Assembly (NCBI RefSeq): GCF_035046485.1
Contig: NC_085137.1
Location: forward strand, 42,463,155 to 42,527,154
Reading direction: 5' to 3'
DNA: 64,000 nucleotides
Origin: Aedes albopictus
Taxonomy: Eukaryota; Arthropoda; Insecta; Diptera; Culicidae
Under the pieces are notes generated by a model. The model worked only from the letters and a program-made list of their open reading frames with translations. It searched no databases and had not been told where the DNA came from. Position numbers and translations under genes: made by a program. The first letter of the stretch is position 1, and the number at the start of each line of letters is the position of its first letter. Shown piece by piece: positions 55,801-64,000 of the stretch.

Positions 55801-57037
55801 TTTTCTTTCTCTTATCAACATGAGACCAAGAGCATTTGAAAACTGTCACAATAACTCAGTTACTTTATTATCGATCACATCAAATCTATTTGTAGAACGT
55901 TCTAAATTCCAATCCACCGCTCTGCACTCTATCTTTATCTCAGTACTCCAACTCCCTCAAACCCCTTCCGCAAATGATTTGCTCTATTCGAGATGTTATT
56001 GCGTCCACGAGCTAATGGTAATGTAGCGCTCTATCTGCTCCCATCCGATAGGTGGTTCGCATTGCTCGTAGATAGGTACCTACCTATCACCCCCGTATTG
56101 AATGGTTCGGACAGCTTAAGTTGTATCGGAATTGAAATTATGACTGTTTTATGATGATTAAGTTGTGCGCGCGTAGCAATACGGAGGCTCGTGCTTCGAG
56201 AGCACCATTCCACCAATGGGTCGAGAGGTCCACCCGCTAGTTGTCTTGCTCTGGCACGTGGCGAGGTTTCCTTACTCAACGTCTCGTCGCGTCGTCGCTT
56301 CATTCTGCAAATCAATTCAGTTTTGCTTCAATTTTAACTTGATTGCCACTATTAGAGGCGGAAGCCGAAGATGGTCATCGACATACCGCGACTTTAAAGG
56401 CTATTTTGGGAACCAAAAAAAAAAATAACATGTCCGACGAATTTATCATCGGTCAACCGTGAAAAAGGTGCAAAATTTTTCGCGTCGCTAATTAATATTG
56501 AAAGTCAGCTGTGCCGACGACGCGACACGAAGGTGCAAGGGCAAATAGCTAGCTTGCAAGAAAATGTAGCTCTTTTTCCGTCGTACGCGCGCATTTGCGG
56601 AATCTTGGTCTTTGCCCCTTCTCCTCGCTCGATGTTGAAGCGCTCGCTGCTGTGGCGATACCCATCAAAGGGAGGAGGGCGTTTTGCAGCTAGGATTCTT
56701 GACTGTTCGCAACCCGCACACAGCGAAAGGAGTCAACAGGTGGGACCCGGTCTAGGTGGTAGTTGTTGGCTGGTTGGATCGCTGGCTGTGCGGTGTTCTT
56801 CAAGAATGCAAGCGAAGGTTTAGAACAACGCAGGCCAATGGCAAATAGTATCTAAATGGGCAATTACCATTATTAATGGTCAATACTTTCGCGTTTGGAT
56901 TCTGGGAGGTGTTGAAAGGGGATGGGGGTCGTTTAGGTTCAACTGCAGCCGCCCGTTGCACTAGAACCAACGAAGCATGGGGAGATCGCGATATTTTACG
57001 TGAGAGGCTCTGGAAGAGATCGATTCGGTGTTTGGTG
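55801..57037. other. Upstream region of the Trp-rich cuticle gene
   Basis: Base composition becomes balanced from about 56000. It contains many CG dinucleotides and no clear transposon end. Frames at 56216-56428, 56533-56823 and 56876-57067 lack homology I can name. I regard it as promoter or enhancer DNA of the gene at 57130, without proof. Confidence 0.4.
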
Positions 57038-57045
57038 TATAAAAG
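57038..57045 (+). promoter_or_regulatory. TATA box of the Trp-rich cuticle gene
   Basis: TATAAAAG at 57038-57045; the start codon follows 85 bp later, which leaves a leader of about 60 bases. Confidence 0.75.
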
Positions 57046-57129
57046 CTACTGCCGGGTTCTGGGTTGATGCATACTGATTTTGAGTGTTCTAACAACCAAA
57101 CCAGCAAACCACAAACCTCATCTACCACA

Positions 57130-57583
57130 ATGAAGGTGCGTTTATCAGTGTTATCAGTGATTGTGTTTGTAGTGATAATCGAGGACATTTTCTCCGTTTT
57201 ATCCACAGTTCATCGTTGCCGCCGTTGTCCTTGCCTTGGCCGTCGCCTCGGAAGCTAGCTGGCCAGCTGCTGGATATCCATGGGCTGGACCATGGGGTGC
57301 CACCGTTGTTCAGGCTAACGCTCCAGCATGGCCAGCTGCCCACTGGGCCGGTGCTTGGCCACATGCTGCTGCCTACGGAGCTTGGCCCGGTGCTCACTGG
57401 GCTGGAGCGTGGCCAGCTGCCCACTGGGGTGCCCCAGCTGCCTCGGTTGCCCACCATGCCGGAGTCGTTCCCGGAGCTACCTCCGTCACTGCCACCCGTG
57501 GTGCCGTCCATGTTGCCCCTCTGCCAGGACACGCCATCTCTCAGAAGCAGCTGAACCTTGCCCCAGCTCCAGGAACTCTGTAA
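57130..57583 (+). CDS. Retinin-like Trp/Ala-rich cuticular protein, two exons
   Basis: 126-residue secreted protein. Exon 1 is ATG AAG (57130-57135); intron 57136-57208 (73 bp, GTGCGT...CCACAG); exon 2 is 57209-57583. The signal peptide is MKFIVAAVVLALAVASEA. The mature half is rich in Ala, Trp, Pro and His, with repeats of WAGAWPAAHW type and one ATVVQANAP motif that links it to the other genes of the window. The C-terminus is the retinin-like block, TRGAVHVAPLPGHAI then LNLAPAPGTL. The unusual Trp content suggests aromatic packing or cross-linking in a stiff or transparent cuticle; that is inference. An overlapping frame in +1 is a shadow. Confidence 0.87.
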
Positions 57584-57756
57584 GAAAAGGATACCAAAAC
57601 CGAAATGAATCTCAGCAGCGGATTTTTTGCTCATTGACTCAAGAAGACGAATAACTGCCATGATTACGATAACAAACAATTGAGACACCGATGTTCTGTG
57701 TTGTACGTGTGATTTTTATGTGTAAATAAGTAGAGCTATTATTTACTGTCTCTGTA

Positions 57757-57762
57757 AATAAA
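57757..57762 (+). terminator. Polyadenylation signal AATAAA
   Basis: AATAAA within TGTAAATAAATGTGAAC, 174 bp after the stop codon of the Trp-rich gene. Confidence 0.7.
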
Positions 57763-57835
57763 TGTGAACTCTCGAATAATGAAATGGTTGAAGTGTTTTG
57801 CTGAATTTGAATAAATATCACATTTATTACTTTTT

Positions 57836-58140
57836 TGCCGAGAATCCTTCAAGCAGTTCCATTAAGAATTTTCCTAGGAGTTCTAGAGCAGATACTTGTA
57901 GGAGTTCCACCCTAAAGAGTTTCCCAGGAAGTCTCTCTAGAAATTTCACTAGGAGATTTTTTTGGAGTTCAGCTGCAAATTCTTACAGATGTTCCTATGG
58001 GATTTCTTCTAGACGTTTTACTAGGACTTCAAGAGAAGGAACTTCGGAAATTCCTGTAGAATCTATGTCGGTTATTTCATCAGCAATTTTACCGACAATG
58101 CCTTCAAAAGATCCGCTGCTACAGGACATCCAATCAAAAT
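57836..58140. repeat. Degenerate TTCCTAGGAGTTC repeat
   Basis: Loose 20-bp-scale reiterations (TTCCTAGGAGTTCTAGAGC, TTTCCCAGGAAGTC). Same texture as 60200-61420. The 116-residue frame here simply follows the repeat. Confidence 0.5.
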
Positions 58141-59052
58141 TTGTCTAGGAAATCACCGGTAATTCTCCAAAGAGTTGCAGCGGGTGCACATATAATATAT
58201 CAACCGGAAATCCCTTTTTCAGTTCCAAAAGAGTTCCTTTAGTAATTTTTCTACAAGAATCTTCAATAATTCTCGTAGAAGTTACTCTGAACGTACATCC
58301 GATTACACAAGTTTACAAAATAAAACGAAAGTCGTGAACTTCTGTCAACGACCAAAATTTTTGATCAGCGCGCAATTGCTGATTTCGAGACCGTGCTTAA
58401 AAAAATCAAGTAGAACAAACAGTTTTTGAGTTTTATCTGAAAAACTAGTTCAACAGTTAAAAAAAATATGGAATTTAGTAAAACTCAAATATCTTGTGTT
58501 ACAGTCAACTAAGTTTGATTTTTTTGCAAGAATTGAAAGCTGAAAATCATCTGAACTCATTTTTTTTCACAAATTGTTTGACATCGAATTATTGGTGTGT
58601 ATATGGGACAATCTCCTTTAATTTTAGCATTAAAAAAAAAACAATGCAGCTTTGTTTTTTTTTTTCAATAAGACATTTAAAAATTCTTTCTCAACGTACA
58701 CTTGAAATATAGGATGTTAGCGAGTTATAGAAAAAGAATCAGCTCAATCGGAATGGTAACGAAGAATGAGATTTTAGAAGGGAGCAACTTTGCTTGAAAA
58801 TAGAACTAAAATCGATTTCAAAACATCAGCCTTGTATGGAAAGTTGGAAAAAAATCGGTCTATTGTAAAAAGCTGATCATCAGTTTATCGAATTTCAAAA
58901 ATGTTAACTAGTGTAAACTAGTGTTATCGAAGAAAGATCTGGAAGCTATCGCTCCAGATATTACTTGGGAATCTTTTTACAAAAGTTCTTTTGACAAATC
59001 TTCGGGATTCCAGGATTCCGGGAAATTGTTCCAGTTGCAGTGGCTTTGGGAA
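58141..59052. other. AT-rich DNA, nothing recognised
   Basis: No supported gene. The part from about 58921 is open in the frame of the following pseudogene but has the texture of the degenerate repeat, so I do not count it as part of it. Confidence 0.4.
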
Positions 59053-59355
59053 TTCGCCACGCTTGACGACTTCCAGAGTCCGAAGATCTCGCCCACAGTC
59101 AAAACGAAGAATGATATGGATAACGTTCTCAGACAGGTCAACTTTGAGAAAAAGTTCAAAACACTACCCCTGTTGAAACCGGAGGACTGCCAGTCGCGCA
59201 CTGTTATCTCTGTGCCATTGCCGTTAAGTGTTTTCACACAAAACTATCGTAAGAAACAAGCGCAACAGCAACAGCAGCAACAACTCCAACAACAACAACA
59301 ACAGCAACAGCAGTATAAGAGCTTCATCAGTTCACCATTATGTTCTTCGTTTTGA
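59053..59355 (+). pseudogene. cic: Capicua-like C1-region fragment
   Basis: The frame reads [19 protein letters not shown], then [30 protein letters not shown] and a Gln tract of mixed CAA/CAG codons. This order (FEKKF..LP...KPEDC, then a QNYRKK end) resembles the conserved C-terminal C1 motif of the HMG-box repressor Capicua. Where the C1 motif normally has Ser/Pro-rich residues before QNYRKK, this copy has PLPLSVF, and it ends in a stop soon after the Gln tract; there is no start codon or HMG box nearby. I read it as a gene fragment, not a functional gene. Identity to capicua is by memory of the motif, not by search. Confidence 0.6.
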
Positions 59356-60190
59356 CTGTGGGCGAAATCTGCGGACTCTGGAAGTCGTCAAGTGTGGCCG
59401 GGGTACACCATCTGGGCACAAGATGGCGGCTGCCGGTGGGTGGTGTTTCCGTTGTTATTGTCACTGCTGTCACCGGAATTCTGATGTTGTTGTTGATGGC
59501 CGGATGACGAGTTGCTGCTATTGCTCATTTACCGCCACTGCAACAGAGCTCACCCAAGCTGGGCTGGGGTAGGTGTAGGGTTAACATCCGTCCTGATTTG
59601 GCAGGACATGTCCTGATTTTCGTCAAATTTCGGCAAAAATTTCTTAACAAATCCGATGAGATTTGCTCATTTTTGAGAAAATACATTAAATGTCCTGATT
59701 TTCTATGCTGTGTTGATGGGAGCCCTAGGTAGGTGCCAGAATGAACTTCTTACTCTCGGGAGCATCCGGTTCCGAAGGAGTCGACAGCGCCAAGCAACTA
59801 CTACTACTGTTATTGCTGGCCGGTGGTATCGGTGCCGTCGCCGTTTTCGAGTAATAGGTCGGAATATTGTCGCTTGCGAGAGAAGATGATGAAACCACTG
59901 ATTCTGAAACCATGGTTCGCGCCCTATCTTCCTCTCCTTCGCCAGCGCCAGCAACACCACCTCCAATCCCAGTGGCACCACCGCCGTTGGCGACTTCGTC
60001 CACGACCGAATCGCCCACCTTTTCGGCCTACCATTTCGCCCGTTTCGCCGTTTGCCGTCGGGTTGTGCATTGCCGCAGATTCTTCCCCAATTATCATCTG
60101 CTGGTCGTCATCGGACATCGTGCCACCGTAGTCATGGTCCATCTTTTCCCAAGTACCGTCCTGTCCGAAGGTTTTCCTGATAATTATCAC
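59335..60190 (-). pseudogene. cic: Second capicua-like fragment, convergent and broken
   Basis: On the minus strand coding-like segments appear in changing frames: TMSDDDQQMIIGEESAAMHN (about 60100), DSVVDEVANGGGATGIGG (about 60005), ARTMVSESVVSSSSLASDN (about 59910), SEPDAPESKKFILAPT to 59725, MSNSSNSSSGHQQQHQNSGD (about 59530), then [19 protein letters not shown] (about 59390), the segment shared with the plus-strand fragment. Frameshifts near 60020 and 59410, stops, and an insertion of about 150 bp (about 59575-59720) disrupt it. Such Ser/Asn/Gln-rich sequence fits a nuclear regulator. It meets the plus fragment tail to tail, with the shared segment inverted. Confidence 0.55.
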
Positions 60191-60199
60191 TGCAGTTAT

Positions 60200-61420
60200 T
60201 CTTGATTTTTTTTCAGAAGTTTCTCCAATAATTTGAGTAGAAGATCGTCCGTTCTATTACCTATATAGGAAAATCTTCCGGAAGTTCCTCAAATTCTTCC
60301 ACAAGTTTCAGTAAAAAATCTTTCAAGCGTTGCTCCAAGAATTCTCTCAAATGTTTCTTTGAAATTTGTTACAGGATTTTACCCGAGAATTGGTCTAGAA
60401 GCTCTACCGGGAATGAATCCATAAAATCTTCTCAGGTTTTTTTCCGGAAGTTTCTCTTGGAATTCTTTAGAAAATTAATCCGGGAACTCTTTGAATAGTC
60501 TCTTTGGGAATTCTTCCTGCAGTTTCTTCGGGAGGTCCACGTTGGGAACAAATTTAGCAGTTTCTCCATGAATTGATTCAAGTTACTCTTTGATCTCTTC
60601 TTGAAGGTCTATCTGAAAATCGTCTGGAAGTTCCTCTGGGAATTCTTAAGTAAATGTTCTTTTTAAATCTTCTACATTCCTTATATAAGGGATATTCCCA
60701 GCAGAACTGTTTAAAAGTATAGTTTTGACGTAAAGTAAGAGTTTCGACGAAAATTCTTTCAAAACCTCTACCACGAACTCTCAAATATTTTTGTTGCGGC
60801 TTCCGGTTTTCTCTGGAATTTTCTTTCAGAGATTTTCCAGCACTCCAGCACCGGAAATTCAATCAAGATTTCTGCTGGGTATTTCTCCTGGAAATATTTT
60901 TGACATTTCTTTTCAATCGTTCCTCCCAAAAATCTCAGGAGTTCCTCAAAGAGACTCCGGAAATTTTACTAGGATTTTCATCCGAGATCCCTCGGGAGTT
61001 TGTTCACATTTTTCTTTAGAGTTTTCTCCCAGAATTCAGCAAAAAGTTCCAGCGGAATCATTTTCAGAAGTTCCTCTGACATGTAAAGTTCTATGAGCTG
61101 TTTCAGGAGCTTTTCCAGCAATCTCTCTCGGAATTACTCAAGGTTTTTTTTTTCAAGGAGTTGTCCTGGAATTTATTTTTTAGTTCATACCGAAATAACT
61201 CGAAGAGTTTTTGCTTCCTGTAATTCCTAATGAAACTTCTCCTGGTATTTCTGTATACGTTCATCCGACAGTTGCTTTAAAAGTTCCTCCGGAAATGTGT
61301 CCAAGAGTCCTTCCTCTAAGAGTGTCGAATGGAAATTCTCTAGGAACTTCAACGGGGGTTCTCCGAAAACTTTGGGCACTACTTTAGGTGTTACTTCAAC
61401 AAATCGTTGGAAATGCATTG
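60200..61420. repeat. Degenerate TTCCTCCGGGAATTCTT repeat
   Basis: Continuous loose reiterations of GGAAGTTCCTC, GGGAATTCTT and TTCTCCTGGAA. No exact unit and no supported gene. Confidence 0.55.
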
Positions 61421-62899
61421 AAGTATTTGGTTTCTTACAAACCCTTGTGAAACCAAGCGGTCAAAATAAAAATATCTCGAAAGAATTCCAATATGAGTGT
61501 TTTTGAGAATAATATAAATACAAAAAATAATCTCGCAGGCCATGGGTCCCTGAACGGTGGTCCGCGGTCTCCTGGGGGCCGTAAAGCCAGTCCAGGAGGG
61601 CTGCGATGTATTTAAAAAAATCTCAAATTTTTATTCTATTTTGTGCAAATTACACCAATAATAAATTTTGTTACTTTGTTTTGCGCTTTTTTTTGTATAT
61701 CGGTAACCAGTAACACATGAAAATGAGAGATTTGTACAAATCAGGTATATTTATGAAGATTACATTTCCTAATATTTCTAGGATTATTTTTTCTTCAGGA
61801 TTATATAACTATACAGAACTTCAAAGTTGGTACATGTATGGAAACGTTTTGGTTTTTACAAGTGTTTCTGGAGACTTTGACCGTTTTTGAACTCGGAAAC
61901 CTAAAAATCTATAGAGAAGTTTCTAAACGATTTAAGATTTCAGAGTATTTTTAGTGAATATTTAGATTTATTTTTAATGATATTGTAAAAGAAGGGGAGT
62001 TTTTTTTTAAATGGTAAGAAAATGTTGTTTTATATTCATGGACAGAATTTTCCTGAACAAATTTATGGTAGTATTGGTTGGAATTGGTAAAATTCACCAT
62101 CCTAAAAAAAATGTGAAAATAAATTATTCTGTTGTACTTCGTCAAACTGTCTTTGTGAATATTTCAGAAGAAGCTTCCAGGAAAATTACGAATTTTGCAT
62201 ATCTCTATGAGTGGTTTAAAAAAAAACAAAGGAATTTAACGAGACATTCGTTAAACTCCCTTTCCATTTATTTAGGGTTAACCCGAGGGTTAACCACTAC
62301 CAAATCATCAAACGCCACCCCCAAGAGCCATAGTTTGAGGAACACATTATCAGTATAAAACGCTTTCAACAGAAAAAATGGTGGGTTTGAAGTTCATCGA
62401 AAATAGTTAGACCCATTTTTTTTTATTTCGTCATTAGGGAGAGCAATTTTCAAATAAAATGGTCCTAAACATAAAGGTTTTTAAAAACAAAAAAGTTTTC
62501 ATAAAATCATAACTTATGAACCAGTTGACAGATTTTAAACTTCTTTTTTTATTGAATGCTATTGAATTGTAATTTTAAGAGAAACAAAATACATTGCGAT
62601 TTTTTTGCACCTTAACACAATTTAGCCCCTTCTGCAAATACTGCAAATACGTACTGCAAATTTAAGAAATATCACGATTTATTTCCAAAGTTCAAAAAAG
62701 AGCTTAGCTTCCATTGTTGTTTGGCACATATGTGCCGAATCATGTACTCAACCCGAAAATATTTTGAGTTTGAGCCCTGTTTTTCTTTGACAAAAGCGCG
62801 TTTTCTGACCAACACTTTCAATATGATTAGGAATACTATTCCATACTTAGCTGTTGTTCTGCATAAAGGTGAAAATACCTGGTGTCATTTTACCAAATA
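61421..62899. other. AT-rich DNA, nothing firmly recognised
   Basis: GGTCCGCGGTCTCCTGGGGG near 61560 looks like a GC-rich transposon remnant, and GGGTTAACCCGAGGGTTAACC near 62276 is a short palindromic cluster. No gene or RNA gene seen. Confidence 0.35.
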
Positions 62900-63012
62900 C
62901 AGTGATAGACATTCGTTTAGCCGAGGCTGAAAAATTTTCAAAAAACATGTCAGGAAACTCATACAAAAGATTTTATGACAAAACTTTTTTATCGTAGTGA
63001 TAGTATATCTAG
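62900..63012. mobile_element. Truncated mariner-like terminus (relative of 32757-35872)
   Basis: CAGTGATAGACATTCGTTTA with TA before it, then AGGAAACTCATACAAAAGAT and GATAGTATATCTAGTA, which match the complement of the right end of the 35.8-kb element. Only one terminus is present. Confidence 0.7.
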
Positions 63013-63021
63013 TACCGTCAA

Positions 63022-63943
63022 ATGGGGTAACTTGCAACACTTTTCGACTTTGAAGCAATATCATTGAAAATCTAAACATTTGAAGCATCCTGTGAAGCAT
63101 CGTGTACGCTAATTACCCCGAGTAGAATACTATGCAGCACTTGGTTTACCAAAATACGTTGCCACCTAATCAGGAGGTGCGAAATACATGCTTGTTGCAA
63201 GTTAGCCCATCTGTGGGGTAACTTGCAACATAGGACATGAAGCTAAGTTAGCTATCATTAAACAGCACTAACATTCTAGTATTTAGTTGTAATTGTAAAT
63301 TTTTGATGTTATGCATGAAACATACCATGAAAAGATGTACACTAACCAATTGACATATAATTTTTCATGAAAGGATTGATAGCTATTGCAAGCGAGAGTA
63401 TATCTAGTATATCTAAAGCAACAGGTCTCACGTCCCTCAAACACGAAATATATATGATTCTCGTGACTTAGCACCCATTACAAAATGTCAACAATGATTA
63501 TTGTCCTTTCTTGAAAAGGTAGAGTGAGTCATCTTCAAGTAGCCTTCAGTTTGAAGTGGTGTTTGGCAATTTCAGATAAATTAACATGATTGAAACACAC
63601 CTATTCTACTTTGTAAATCTCAAACTCGCTAATTTGGGTATTAAACTGAAATAATTTACTCCATCTAGGTTCAGAATTGATGTTGGCGATTGCTTTACAG
63701 CGTCCATAAACAAAAATTGAACTTTTAACATGATGAAACATGAATGAAACTTCTAAATGTGGTATTTCCTCACAATGTTTGAAGATCACGTGCAAAAAAA
63801 TGTAAAAATGAATTGTTATTTGAAAATGAACACGTTACTTAATCAATAAATGATCCATTTCGGTTATTTCTGTCAAATATATCGTGAAATGAAAATAAAT
63901 AATAGAAGGTTTCGTCAAATTCAACTGTTGCAAGTTACCCCAT
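63022..63943. mobile_element. Two abutting inverted-repeat elements, ATGGGGTAACTTGCAAC ends
   Basis: Sites read ATGGGGTAACTTGCAAC (63024), GTTGCAAGTTAGCCCAT (63195), TGGGGTAACTTGCAAC (63215) and GTTGCAAGTTACCCCAT (63927). They form two inverted pairs in series, of about 0.2 and 0.73 kb. No coding frame. Confidence 0.65.
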
Positions 63944-64000
63944 AGTGGTTGTCGAATATAATAATGATTGTTTGCATTACTTAGTCGATAAGTTTCTCAA

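Noticed and set aside
1..64000. Endogenous viral element
   Set aside because: I looked for polymerase, glycoprotein or nucleoprotein-like frames common in mosquito genomes and saw none; the only polymerases are LINE reverse transcriptases.

Overview
The window reads as nuclear DNA of a mosquito, most likely an Aedes species. The evidence is three copies of the tRNA-derived SINE Feilai, further tRNA-derived SINEs, many TA- and TTAA-flanked MITEs of mosquito type, RTE-like LINEs, and small two-exon cuticle genes whose first coding exon is only Met-Lys. I cannot separate Ae. aegypti from Ae. albopictus by eye. Most of the 64 kb is transposon-derived or simple repeat. There is no sign of bacterial genes, CRISPR or viral insertions.

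Host genes. Six small secreted structural proteins are visible. Two head-to-head pairs lie at 3518-5381 and 39014-40437, and single genes at 6861-7748 and 57130-57583. All six have an ATG-AAG first coding exon, a phase-0 intron of 57-104 bp after codon 2, and a second exon that completes the signal peptide and holds the rest of the protein. Five end in a retinin-like C-terminal block (RGAVHxAPLxGH, then LNLxPAxGT). The sixth lacks that block but repeats HDGxKPTVVQANN. A short TVVQxN-type motif occurs in five of the six, so they look like one cuticle (eye or cornea/retinin-like) gene cluster pushed apart by transposons.

Region by region. 0-9 kb: tandem-repeat debris and the first three cuticle genes. 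9-19 kb: nested MITEs, SINEs, a 150-bp-unit array and a 5'-truncated RTE-like LINE. 19.06-24.42 kb: an LTR element with identical 229-bp LTRs, carrying a SINE split by a hAT element and a (GAT)n tract of about 1.7 kb. 24-39 kb: AT-rich DNA with many MITEs, a fossil mariner-like element and a 2-kb element with compound terminal inverted repeats. 39-40.4 kb: second cuticle pair. 42-56 kb: strand-asymmetric pyrimidine tracts, a second copy of the 150-bp array interrupted by an intact LINE (45064-51026; one 1440-residue ORF), and a 12-bp minisatellite. 57 kb: a Trp/Ala-rich cuticle gene. 59-60.2 kb: two convergent pseudogene fragments that resemble capicua. The remainder is degenerate repeat and MITE DNA.

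The most unusual items are the LINE polyprotein, which joins an OTU protease-like domain, a second OTU-like domain without catalytic residues, an AP endonuclease and a reverse transcriptase; the LTR element that appears young by its LTRs but holds nested older-looking insertions; and the compound-TIR element. I saw no pathway-like gene system.
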